From Burkholderiales bacterium PBB2 (lineage in GTDB: Bacteria > Pseudomonadota > Gammaproteobacteria > Burkholderiales > Burkholderiaceae_C), in assembly GCA_002255955.1 (NCBI GenBank), contig NKIM01000043.1, forward strand, positions 1 to 37,930: a DNA stretch of 37,930 nt. The letters are read 5' to 3'. A model generated the notes under the pieces. The model had not been told where the DNA came from. It saw nothing but the letters and a program-made list of their open reading frames with translations, and searched no databases. The position numbers and the translations under genes were made by a program. Shown here one piece after another: positions 8,611 to 17,017 of the stretch. Each line of letters starts with the position of its first letter. Position 1 is the first letter of the stretch.

Positions 8611-10494
8611 GTGAGTTCTTCCAACACGGCCCGCACGCCCTCCGCCTTGGCCGGCCTGACCCTCGGTGCTCTGGGCGTCGTCTACGGCGACATTGGCACC
8701 AGCCCGCTCTACGCGCTCAAAGAAGTCTTCCACGGGGGCCATGTCGCCACCACGCCGGACAACATACTCGGCGTGCTCTCGCTGCTGTTCTGGACGATGA
8801 CCATCATCGTCTCGCTCAAGTACGTGATGCTGATCCTGCGCGCCGACAACAACGGCGAAGGCGGCCTGATCGCCATGCTGGCCCTGGCCACCAATGCGGT
8901 GAACAGCAGCCCGCGCTTGCGGCGGGTGCTGATGCTGGTGGGCCTGTTCGGCACCGCCATCTTTTACGGTGATGCGGTGATCACACCGGCCATGACGGTG
9001 TTGGGTGCCGTGGAGGGCATCGATGTCTACGCACCCAAGCTGCATGACGCCATCCTGCCCATGACCCTGGTGGTGCTGGCGGGCTTGTTCGCCGTGCAGC
9101 GCTTTGGCACTGGTGGCATTGGCAAGGCCTTCGGTCCGGTGATGCTGCTCTGGTTCGCCGCGCTGGCCCTGCTGGGCCTGCCCCATGTGATCGCCAACCC
9201 GCATGTGCTGGTGGCGGTCAATCCGGCCTATGCGGTGGCCTTTTGCCTGGAATACAAATGGGTGGCCTTCGTGGCCCTGGGCGCCGTGGTGCTGGTGGTG
9301 ACCGGCGGCGAGGCGCTCTACGCCGACCTGGGCCACTTCGGCAAGCAGCCCATCCGCATCGCCTGGTATGGCATCGTCATGCCCTCGCTGGTGATCAACT
9401 ACTTCGGCCAGGGTGCCATGCTGCTGGACGAGCCGGCCTCGGTCAGCAACCCCTTCTTCAATCTGGCGCCGGCCTGGGCGGAGATCCCGCTCTTCATCCT
9501 GGCCACCTGCGCCGCGGTGGTGGCGTCCCAAGCCCTGATCACGGCCGCCTTCTCGGTCACCAAGCAGGCGGTGCAACTGGGCATCCTGCCGCGCATGCGC
9601 ATCCTGCACACCTCCGTGCGTGACACAGGCCAGATCTACGTGCCCTTCGTCAACTGGGGCCTGTTCGTCTTCATCGTGCTGGCGGTGGTGCTGTTCGGCT
9701 CGTCCAGCAAGCTGGCCGGTGCCTACGGCATCGCGGTGACCATCGACATGACCATCACCACGGTCATGACCTTCTTCGTCATCCGCTACGGCTGGAAGTA
9801 CCCGCTGCCGCTGTGTCTGCTGGCCACCGGTTTCTTCTTCATCATCGATGTGATCTTCCTCGGCTCCAACCTGCTCAAGCTGTTCGCCGGTGGCTGGTTC
9901 CCGCTGATGATCGGCATCGGCATGTTCACGCTGATGCTGACTTGGAAGCAGGGCCGCCGCCTGCTCAGCAGCAAGCTGCGCGAGGACGCGATCGACCTCA
10001 AGAGCTTTCTGGAGGCCGTGTTCGTCAGCCCGCCACAGCGTGTCGAAGGCACGGCGGTGTTCCTGTCTGCCGAGGCCGGTGTGACACCCAATGCCTTGCT
10101 GCACAACCTCAAGCACAACAAGGTGCTGCATGCGCAGAACCTGTTCGTCACGGTCAAGCACCACGAGGTGCCTTGGGTGGGCTTCGACAAGCGGGTCCAT
10201 GTGGAGCCGCTGGGCAATGCCTGCTGGGCCGTCAGCCTGCACTTCGGTTTCAAGAACGAGCCCGATGTGCCCTATGCGCTGAAGATGCTGGAGCAGAACG
10301 GCGTGCACCTCGACGAGATGGAGACCAGCTACTTCCTCTCGCGCGATATCGTCATCCCGACGATCGGCAGCGGCATGGCGCTGTGGCGCGAAAAGCTGTT
10401 CGCCAGCATGCACCGCAATGCAGCCGCCGCGGCCGACTTCCTGCACCTGCCGACCAACCGCATCGTCGAGTTGGGCTCCAAGGTCGAGATCTGA
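8611..10494 (+). CDS. kup: Low-affinity potassium uptake protein Kup
   Basis: Proton-coupled potassium importer of the inner membrane (KUP/HAK/KT family). The 627-residue length is close to E. coli Kup (622). The N-terminal signature [19 protein letters not shown] is at about 22-40. [12 protein letters not shown] and the following run of roughly twelve hydrophobic segments up to about residue 445 match the family. A hydrophilic cytoplasmic tail follows (about 450-627, ending [12 protein letters not shown]). The GTG at 8611 begins MSSSNTART; no ATG in frame nearby fits better. It lies 42 bases after the S9 peptidase stop with no terminator seen, so partial co-transcription is possible. A GC-rich hairpin follows the stop. 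Confidence 0.97.
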   Translation: MSSSNTARTPSALAGLTLGALGVVYGDIGTSPLYALKEVFHGGHVATTPDNILGVLSLLFWTMTIIVSLKYVMLILRADNNGEGGLIAMLALATNAVNSSPRLRRVLMLVGLFGTAIFYGDAVITPAMTVLGAVEGIDVYAPKLHDAILPMTLVVLAGLFAVQRFGTGGIGKAFGPVMLLWFAALALLGLPHVIANPHVLVAVNPAYAVAFCLEYKWVAFVALGAVVLVVTGGEALYADLGHFGKQPIRIAWYGIVMPSLVINYFGQGAMLLDEPASVSNPFFNLAPAWAEIPLFILATCAAVVASQALITAAFSVTKQAVQLGILPRMRILHTSVRDTGQIYVPFVNWGLFVFIVLAVVLFGSSSKLAGAYGIAVTIDMTITTVMTFFVIRYGWKYPLPLCLLATGFFFIIDVIFLGSNLLKLFAGGWFPLMIGIGMFTLMLTWKQGRRLLSSKLREDAIDLKSFLEAVFVSPPQRVEGTAVFLSAEAGVTPNALLHNLKHNKVLHAQNLFVTVKHHEVPWVGFDKRVHVEPLGNACWAVSLHFGFKNEPDVPYALKMLEQNGVHLDEMETSYFLSRDIVIPTIGSGMALWREKLFASMHRNAAAAADFLHLPTNRIVELGSKVEI

Positions 10495-10501
10495 GCTCGC
10501 T

Positions 10502-10521
10502 GCCGGCCCGTGCGGGCCGGC
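10502..10521. terminator. Terminator-like hairpin between convergent kup and glutamine amidotransferase
   Basis: Perfect 8-bp inverted repeat GCCGGCCC-GTGC-GGGCCGGC, eight bases after the kup stop and just before the stop of the opposite-strand gene. There is no T-run, so it is a weak intrinsic terminator or a Rho-assisted end. Confidence 0.55.
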
Positions 10522-10536
10522 TTGGGGCAGCGCCCC

Positions 10537-11319
10537 TCAGCCCAGCGCCAGCCGGCTGAAACCCTCGCGCCCCAGGCGCAGCACCATGCCCTGGGGAATC
10601 AGCTCCCAGCCCTGCTGCTCGTCGGCCAGGGGCTCGGAGGCCACGACCAGGCCGCGTCCGCCCTCAGCCTCGCTCGCTTCGCGCATATAGAGCGTGGGCG
10701 CGCGCTTGTCGCTGGAGAAGCGGAAGGCATGCACCTGCTCGCCATCGGCCAGGGCGGCGGCAAAACGCAGGGGCTCGTGGATCTGCAGCACCTGCATCAT
10801 GGCCAGGGTTTCGTTGAGCACCTGGTTGACCGCATCGGGCACCGATTCGCCCATCTCCATGCGGGCGATGATGAGCAGGAACAGCAGCTCCGAATCGGTG
10901 GCGCCCTTGCGCTGGGCGTAGAGGTGGTCGGGCAATCGCGCTTCCATCGCGCGGCGGATCTGGCCATAGCCGCCGATCTGGCCGTTGTGCATGAAGAGGT
11001 AAGGCCCGTAGTGAAACGGGTGGCAGTTCTGCCGCGCGATGCCGGTGCCGGTGGCGGCCCGCACATGGGCGAAGAACAGGTGGGAGCGCACATTGGCGCA
11101 CAGGGCCAGCAGGTTCTCGTCCGACCAGGCCGGCATCACCTCGCGGTAGACGCCCGGGGTCTGGCGCTCGCCATACCAGCCGATGCCGAAGCCGTCGCCA
11201 TTGGTCACCGCCTTGGCCTGATCGGCGCGCAAGGACTGCCGCACCAGGGAGTGCTGGGGTTTGCACACCAGCTCGTCGAGAAAGATCGTGTCACCGAGGT
11301 AGGCAAGAAAACGGCACAT
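10537..11319 (-). CDS. Class II glutamine amidotransferase (YafJ/EgtC-like)
   Basis: The start at 11319 makes the protein begin Met-Cys-Arg (MCRFLAYLG), so Cys2 becomes the N-terminal nucleophile expected for the Ntn-hydrolase class II glutaminase fold. The product has 260 residues. Conserved pieces are TNGDGFGIGWYG, FAHVRAATGTGI, QNCHPF, FMHNGQIGGY and the ATDSELLF block. It has the glutaminase domain alone, with no synthetase domain, like E. coli YafJ or mycobacterial EgtC. EgtC acts in ergothioneine synthesis, but no egtB or egtD is present, so the substrate is unknown; hydrolysis of a gamma-glutamyl compound is reasonable inference. The open frame continues 13 codons upstream into the divergent benE region, but that start would hide Cys2. 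Confidence 0.92.
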   Translation of the reverse strand: MCRFLAYLGDTIFLDELVCKPQHSLVRQSLRADQAKAVTNGDGFGIGWYGERQTPGVYREVMPAWSDENLLALCANVRSHLFFAHVRAATGTGIARQNCHPFHYGPYLFMHNGQIGGYGQIRRAMEARLPDHLYAQRKGATDSELLFLLIIARMEMGESVPDAVNQVLNETLAMMQVLQIHEPLRFAAALADGEQVHAFRFSSDKRAPTLYMREASEAEGGRGLVVASEPLADEQQGWELIPQGMVLRLGREGFSRLALG

Positions 11320-11380
11320 GGCTGCAGCGGCGTCAAAGTTCGAGCTTGAGCTTGCCACAACACGGGCGCAGGCAGCCCGC

Positions 11381-11386
11381 TATGCT
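11381..11386 (+). promoter_or_regulatory. Candidate -10 element for a leaderless benE transcript
   Basis: TATGCT ends six bases before the benE ATG at 11393, and there is no Shine-Dalgarno sequence. If used, transcription would begin at or within a base or two of the start codon. No good -35 at standard spacing is visible, so this is tentative. Confidence 0.4.
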
Positions 11387-11392
11387 GCGCGC

Positions 11393-12568
11393 ATGCAGAC
11401 AAAAAACGACTGGTTCCGGGATCTTTCCCTGTCCACGGCGGTGGCCGGTTTTGTGGCCGTGCTGGTGGGCTTCACCAGCTCGGTGGCCATCGTCTTTCAG
11501 GCCGCGCAAGCGCTTGGTGCGACCCCGGCCCAGACCAGCTCCTGGATGTGGGCCCTGGGCCTGGGCATGGGGCTGACCAGCCTGGGCCTGTCCTGGTGGT
11601 CGCGCCAGCCCATCCTGACCGCCTGGTCCACGCCCGGCGCCGCCTTGCTGGCCGCCACCTCGGGCTTGAGCATGCCGGAGGCGGTGGGCGCGTTCCTGTT
11701 CTGCGCCGCGCTGATCCTGCTCTTCGGCCTGACCGGCTGGTTCGAGCGCCTGATGGATCGCATCCCCTTGGCCGTGGCTGCGGCCTTGCTGGCGGGTGTG
11801 CTGGCCCGCTTCGGGCTCGATGCGGTGCTGACGGTCAAGAGCGCGCCCGAGCTGGTGCTGGTCATGGCCGCGGCCTATCTGCTGGGCCGGCGTTTCTGGG
11901 CTCGCTACGCCGTGCCGGGCGTGCTGCTGGCCGGCGTGGCCGTGGCGGCAGTGCAGGGGCGCTTGCACCTGGATGCCGTCGAATGGGCCTGGGCCGCGCC
12001 GGTCTGGACCGCGCCGCAGTTCAGTCTTGCCGCCCTGGTGGGCGTGGGCCTGCCGCTGTTCCTGGTGACCATGGCTTCGCAGAACTTGCCCGGCGTGGCG
12101 GCGCAGCGCGCAGCGGGCTACCGCACGCCGGTGTCGGCCAGCATTGCGGCCACCGGCGCAGCCAGCCTGCTGCTGGCGCCGTTTGGCGGCTATGCGCTCA
12201 ATCTGGCCGCCATCACCGCCGCCATCTGCATGGGCCGCGAGGCCCATGAAGACCCGGCCCGGCGCTACACCGCGGCCATGGCGGCCGGCCTGTTCTACAT
12301 CGCCCTGGGCCTGGCGGGCGGCGCCGTCGTCGGGCTGCTGGTGGCCTTTCCGCGTGAGCTGGTGGCGGCCGTGGCCGGCCTGGCCTTGCTGGGCACGATT
12401 GCCGGCGGCCTGCACAGCGCCCTGGCCGAGCCTGAGCATCGCGATGCGGCCATGCTGACCTTTCTCGTTACGCTCTCGGGCCTGAGCCTGCTGGGCATCG
12501 GCGCCGCCTTCTGGGGCGTGGTGGCCGGCTCGGCCGCCCTGGCGGTGCAGAAGCTGCGCAAGACCTGA
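11393..12568 (+). CDS. benE: BenE-family benzoate/proton symporter-like membrane protein
   Basis: Inner-membrane transporter of 391 residues from the ATG at 11393, with about eleven or twelve hydrophobic segments and the BenE pattern: early VAVLVGFTSSVAIVFQAA, SWWSRQPILTAWSTPGAALL, ALLAGVLARFGLDAV, GVGLPLFLVTMASQNLPG and APFGGYALNLAAITAAICMG. The family is named for benzoate import. Without benzoate-degradation genes in the window the substrate here is uncertain, and an efflux or other aromatic-acid role cannot be excluded. The open frame extends to 11318, but that would run into the divergent amidotransferase gene, and the extra 25 residues are not membrane-like. gshB follows after 40 bp. 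Confidence 0.9.
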   Translation: MQTKNDWFRDLSLSTAVAGFVAVLVGFTSSVAIVFQAAQALGATPAQTSSWMWALGLGMGLTSLGLSWWSRQPILTAWSTPGAALLAATSGLSMPEAVGAFLFCAALILLFGLTGWFERLMDRIPLAVAAALLAGVLARFGLDAVLTVKSAPELVLVMAAAYLLGRRFWARYAVPGVLLAGVAVAAVQGRLHLDAVEWAWAAPVWTAPQFSLAALVGVGLPLFLVTMASQNLPGVAAQRAAGYRTPVSASIAATGAASLLLAPFGGYALNLAAITAAICMGREAHEDPARRYTAAMAAGLFYIALGLAGGAVVGLLVAFPRELVAAVAGLALLGTIAGGLHSALAEPEHRDAAMLTFLVTLSGLSLLGIGAAFWGVVAGSAALAVQKLRKT

Positions 12569-12608
12569 CCCTTTTTTCTTTTCTGCTCTTCTCGTGAGTG
12601 AATCCGCC

Positions 12609-13568
12609 ATGAAACTGCTGTTTGTCGCCGACCCCCTGGAGTCCTTCAAGATCCACAAGGACACGACCTTTGTGATGATGCGCGAGGCCTTGCGCCGCGG
12701 CCACCAGATCTGGGCCTGCGAGCCGCAGGATCTGGTCTGGCGCAGCGGCGGCCGCGTGGTGGCGCGCCAGGCCCGCGCGATCGCGCTGACCGGCCAGACG
12801 GCGCCCTGGTTTGAGGTGCTGGCCACCCAGGAGCTGGTGCTGGCCGAGACCGACGCCATCGTCATGCGCAAGGACCCGCCGTTCGACAGCGAGTTCTTCT
12901 ACGCCACCCATCTGCTGGGCCAGGCCGAGCGCGAGGGCGCGCGCGTCTTCAACAAACCGGCCGCGCTGCGCGACCATCCCGAAAAGCTGGCGCTGATGGA
13001 GTTTCCTCAGTTTTGCCCGACCACGCTGGTGACGCGGAGCGAGGCGGCGATTCGCGCCTTCCATGCCGAGCAGGGCGACATCATCCTCAAGCCGCTGGAC
13101 GGCATGGGCGGCATGGGCATCTTCCGCGTCGGTGCCGATGGCCTCAACTTGGGCGCCATCATCGAGACCCTGAACAAGGACGGCGCCGAGACCGTCATGG
13201 TTCAGCGTTATCTGCCCGCCATCAAGGACGGCGACAAGCGCGTGCTGGTGATCGGCGGCAAGGTCGTGCCCTTCTGCCTGGCGCGCATTCCGCAGGGCGG
13301 CGAGGTGCGCGGCAATCTGGCTGCGGGCGGCAAGGGCGTGGCCCAGCCCATCAGCGCGCGCGACCGCGAGATCGCTGAAGCCGTCGGCCCGCTGCTGGCG
13401 GCACGCGGCCTCTTGCTGGTGGGCCTGGATGTGATCGGCGATCACCTGACCGAAGTCAATGTCACCAGCCCGACCTGCTTCCAGGAAATCTTCGACCAGA
13501 CCGGCTTCGATGTGGCTGCCATGTTCATTGACGCGCTGGAGAGCGCGCTGGCAGCGCCTGCGGTCTGA
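12609..13568 (+). CDS. gshB: Glutathione synthetase
   Basis: Second step of glutathione synthesis: ATP-dependent addition of glycine to gamma-glutamylcysteine. The 319-residue ATP-grasp enzyme has the N-terminal MKLLFVADPLESFKIHKDT, MRKDPPFDSEF, the ATP-grasp loop IILKPLDGMGGMGIFRV, VQRYLPAIKDGDKRVLVI and C-terminal LTEVNVTSPTCFQEI typical of GshB. The ATG at 12609 is preferred because it starts exactly at the family N-terminus; a GTG at 12594 is in frame. It lies close behind benE on the same strand, and gshA is at 917-2212. A terminator for the opposite-strand gene lies just beyond the stop. Confidence 0.97.
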   Translation: MKLLFVADPLESFKIHKDTTFVMMREALRRGHQIWACEPQDLVWRSGGRVVARQARAIALTGQTAPWFEVLATQELVLAETDAIVMRKDPPFDSEFFYATHLLGQAEREGARVFNKPAALRDHPEKLALMEFPQFCPTTLVTRSEAAIRAFHAEQGDIILKPLDGMGGMGIFRVGADGLNLGAIIETLNKDGAETVMVQRYLPAIKDGDKRVLVIGGKVVPFCLARIPQGGEVRGNLAAGGKGVAQPISARDREIAEAVGPLLAARGLLLVGLDVIGDHLTEVNVTSPTCFQEIFDQTGFDVAAMFIDALESALAAPAV

Positions 13569-13580
13569 CGCCGTCCAAAG

Positions 13581-13613
13581 AAAAAAGCACCGTGTAGCCT
13601 GGGCTGACGGTGC
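13581..13613 (-). terminator. Rho-independent terminator of the first PEP-CTERM gene
   Basis: Read on the minus strand, GCACCGT and ACGGTGC form a stem whose loop holds a second small AGCC/GGCT pairing, followed by six T residues. It faces the gene ending at 13658 and may also stop gshB transcripts. Confidence 0.8.
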
Positions 13614-13657
13614 TCTTGGCGGGCGAGTGAAGCAAGGCGGCCTCAAGCCGCCTGCGT

Positions 13658-14290
13658 TCAAGCGCGCTTGCTGTTGCGACGGCTGTAAGCCAGGCCGCCG
13701 AGGGCCAGCAGGGTCAGGGCCAGGGATGCGGGCTCGGGGACGTTGCTGGTCTTGAGGTTGTCGAAGTACAGGCCTTTGGACGAGACCCAGCTCGCGCTCA
13801 GCAGATTGCGCTCGTTCAGCGCGAAAGTCTGCAGGCCGCTCTTGCGGTCCAGATTGACGGTCTTCTTGGCGCTGCTGCCGTCGACGTAGCTGAAGCTGAA
13901 GTCGATGGAGTAGTCGCTGTACACCGACGACAGCCAGCCGGTGTTGTTGATCATGTCGTCGAGATCGATGCTTTCGAAGTTGAAGGCATGACCGTCGACG
14001 CGGGCCAGGCTGTTGCGGCTGTTGGCGTAGAAGTTGTACGCCACCGTGTTCTTGTTCTTGCCGCTGCCCGAGCTCTTGCTCATCAAGCAGTTGGTCACCG
14101 GTTTGCCAAGCAGCTTCACGCCGGCGCAGTCATTGCGGACGATAAAGTCATCTTCGGTCACCGAGGCGACAGCTTTCAGGGCCGTGTTGGCGTTCAAGGC
14201 GCCGAAGTCCACGGTGGTGACGGGGGCAGCCAAGCTGGCGGCGCTGCTCAGACCCAGCAGGGCGCTGAGGGCAAGAAAACGGAAGTTCAT
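13658..14290 (-). CDS. PEP-CTERM sorting domain protein, unknown function
   Basis: Exported protein of 210 residues. An N-terminal signal peptide (about 1-21, cut near SLAA-PV) precedes a middle region without a recognised fold and a C-terminal PEP-CTERM tail. In that tail the motif VPEPASLAL begins at 184, a hydrophobic helix follows, and basic SRRNSKRA ends the chain. Exosortase (EpsH/XrtA) recognises such tails and releases or anchors the protein at the outer surface; no exosortase gene is in the window. Two cysteines (55 and 68) may form a disulfide. AGGGA lies about seven bases before the ATG. Tandem AATACCA repeats sit just upstream in the leader (see the site at 14300-14317). The ligand or role is unknown; a matrix or biofilm part is the common view of the class. 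Confidence 0.88.
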   Translation of the reverse strand: MNFRFLALSALLGLSSAASLAAPVTTVDFGALNANTALKAVASVTEDDFIVRNDCAGVKLLGKPVTNCLMSKSSGSGKNKNTVAYNFYANSRNSLARVDGHAFNFESIDLDDMINNTGWLSSVYSDYSIDFSFSYVDGSSAKKTVNLDRKSGLQTFALNERNLLSASWVSSKGLYFDNLKTSNVPEPASLALTLLALGGLAYSRRNSKRA

Positions 14291-14299
14291 GGAGATCCC

Positions 14300-14317
14300 T
14301 GGTATTCGGGTGGTATT
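14300..14317 (-). promoter_or_regulatory. Tandem AATACCA repeats in the leader of the PEP-CTERM gene
   Basis: Read on the minus strand, AATACCA occurs twice with an 11-base period (AATACCA-CCCG-AATACCA), ending about ten bases before the start codon. One-turn spacing suits a protein bound to one DNA face or an RNA-binding site near the ribosome site. Function is inferred only from position. Confidence 0.35.
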
Positions 14318-14497
14318 GGTGCAACGCTGCGAATCCTAGGGATGGCCTGTCGAACGAGCCATCGTGTGCCCGAGGGGGGTGCTCCTTGATTCGTGAAATT
14401 TGTCACAAAATCCAGGGCCAATCCCCCTTGAATCGGTGAGAGCAGTGCAGCACCGCTTTGTGCATTTGTTCACGGTTCCCGGGGCATGATGGCCCGC

Positions 14498-14537
14498 AGC
14501 TGCAGAGTCGCAGCAGGCCGTTTATGCTGCGGCAGCT
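14498..14537 (+). promoter_or_regulatory. Nested inverted repeats upstream of frmA
   Basis: AGCTGC (14498-14503) pairs with GCAGCT (14532-14537), and inside it GCAGCA (14510-14515) pairs with TGCTGC (14525-14530) around a 9-base AT-richer loop. The structure ends 42 bases before the frmA start. It could be a regulator site or a leader RNA fold. I see nothing else definite in the remainder of 14318-14579. Confidence 0.4.
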
Positions 14538-14579
14538 TGAAGTTTCAGCATCCCATTCCCCCTGTTTTTGGAGCCCCCC

Positions 14580-15689
<1,110 letters not shown>

Positions 15690-15691
15690 GC

Positions 15692-16579
15692 ATGGCCGAG
15701 CTGCAAGCGCTGGAGCTGCTCAGCGAGCATGGCTGTTTCGGCGGGCGTCAGCGCTTTTACCGCCATGCCTCGGCCGAGATCGGCCTGCCCATGCGCTTTG
15801 CGCTCTTCCTGCCGCCCGAGCCGAAGGCGCTGCTGGTGTTTCTGGCCGGCCTGACCTGCACCGAAGAAACCTTCACCATGAAGGCCGGCGCCCAGCGCCT
15901 CGCCGCCGAGTTGGGCCTGGCCCTGCTGATGCCCGACACCAGCCCGCGCGGTGCGCAGGTGCTGGACGAGGCCAAGGACTGGGACTTCGGGGTCGGCGCT
16001 GGCTTCTACCTCGACGCCAAGCAGCAGCCCTGGGCGCGCCACTGGCGCATGGAGAGCTACTTGATGCACGAGTTGCTGCCGGGCGTGCAGCGTGAGTTCG
16101 GCCTGGCGGCCGAGCGCACCGGCATCTTCGGCCACTCCATGGGCGGGCATGGCGCCCTGGTGCTGGCGCAGCGCCATCCCGGCGCGTTCCGCTCGCTCTC
16201 GGCCTTCTCGCCGATTGCCGCGCCCATGCAGTGCCCCTGGGGGCAGAAGGCGTTTCAGGGCTATCTCGGCGGCGATGCCGCCGATTGGGCGGCCCATGAT
16301 GCGACGGCCTTGATGTTGATGCATGCCAAATCACGGCGGCCGCAGTTCCCGGGCGGCATCCTGATCGATCAGGGCCTGGCCGATCGATTCCTGGCCGAGC
16401 AGCTGCACCCTGAGGCCTTCGAAGCGGCCTGTGCCGTGGCCGGGCAAGACCTGACCCTGCGCCGCCATGCCGGCTACGACCACGGCTACTACTTCATCGC
16501 CAGCTTCGTGGACGAGCACCTGCGCCACCACGCCCGTCAGCTGTGCGCTTGCCCCAGCTCGCTGTGCCCTGAGCCCTGA
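15692..16579 (+). CDS. fghA: S-formylglutathione hydrolase
   Basis: Hydrolyses S-formylglutathione to formate and glutathione, completing formaldehyde detoxification. The 295-residue alpha/beta-hydrolase has the nucleophile S149 in FGHSMGGHGAL, the family motif LAGLTCTEETF (oxyanion region; Cys56), LIDQGLADRF with the acid residue, and the base His in YDHGYYF. The ATG at 15692 is two bases after the frmA stop (TGAGCATG), so translation is probably coupled. The last residues (CACPSSLCPEP) are a Cys-rich tail beyond the usual end. The TGA lies within the left arm of the terminator stem. Confidence 0.97.
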   Translation: MAELQALELLSEHGCFGGRQRFYRHASAEIGLPMRFALFLPPEPKALLVFLAGLTCTEETFTMKAGAQRLAAELGLALLMPDTSPRGAQVLDEAKDWDFGVGAGFYLDAKQQPWARHWRMESYLMHELLPGVQREFGLAAERTGIFGHSMGGHGALVLAQRHPGAFRSLSAFSPIAAPMQCPWGQKAFQGYLGGDAADWAAHDATALMLMHAKSRRPQFPGGILIDQGLADRFLAEQLHPEAFEAACAVAGQDLTLRRHAGYDHGYYFIASFVDEHLRHHARQLCACPSSLCPEP

Positions 16580-16622
16580 GTCGCGAGCAGCGCGTGACGG
16601 CGCTCCGGACTCAGGGCTTTTT
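16573..16622 (+). terminator. Rho-independent terminator of frmA-fghA
   Basis: GCCCTGAGTC (16573-16582) pairs perfectly with GACTCAGGGC (16608-16617), and five T residues follow. The fghA stop (16577-16579) is inside the left arm, and the stop of the opposite-strand small gene (16611-16613) is inside the right arm. Confidence 0.85.
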
Positions 16623-16757
16623 GCGCCCCATCTCGGCGCGCTGGGGTGCCGGCGGCACCAGGGTCGACAAGGCCGGCGAATCGCTGGGCTTGGCCGGCGC
16701 ATGGGCCGCTTGCTTGGGCTTCTTGACTTCCTTGTTGCCGCGTTGACCTTTGGACAT
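16611..16757 (-). CDS. Small basic protein, 48 residues, conserved-looking
   Basis: Starts MSKGQRGNKEVKKPKQ and ends QRAEMGRKKP. Lys, Arg, Pro and Ala dominate, so it is basic and probably disordered. Proteins with an N-terminus of this kind are, to my recollection, widespread and unannotated in Burkholderiales, which supports a real gene over chance frame. GAGGT lies about six bases before the ATG at 16757. The open frame extends upstream to 17012, but that part looks like noise. A nucleic-acid-associated role is only a guess from charge. The gene is convergent with fghA and shares its terminator. In the 16758-17017 gap I see only a hairpin at 16900-16915 (GCCGCC-ACCA-GGCGGC). Confidence 0.65.
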   Translation of the reverse strand: MSKGQRGNKEVKKPKQAAHAPAKPSDSPALSTLVPPAPQRAEMGRKKP

Positions 16758-17017
16758 GGGGTGACCTCGCTGAATGGGGTTGGAGTCAACCCCGGGGTGA
16801 ATCGAGGCCCGAGCATGCGCGGCCACCGGGCTGCTGCGCCGTGCGCTGGCGCACGCAAACCTCGGGTTCGAGCGCAGGGCGCGCAATTCAGACGAACGCG
16901 CCGCCACCAGGCGGCTAGGATGGCGGGCCTTGCGGGCGCCCAGCTGACGCCGCTGGCTTGGATTCATCCCCCGGTTCTCTGCCTGCTTGCCTGACTGACT
17001 GCCTTCCATCACCCGCT

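Noticed and set aside
8530-10446. 638-codon open frame antisense to kup
   Set aside because: Low-complexity His/Gln/Asp-rich translation and complete overlap with a conserved transporter mark it as a shadow.
11333-12871. 512-codon open frame antisense to benE and gshB
   Set aside because: Arg/Gln/Gly-rich product without domains, covering two convincing genes on the other strand.
16865-16915. tRNA-like GGTTCGAGC and a nearby hairpin
   Set aside because: No acceptor or anticodon stems can be drawn at proper distances.
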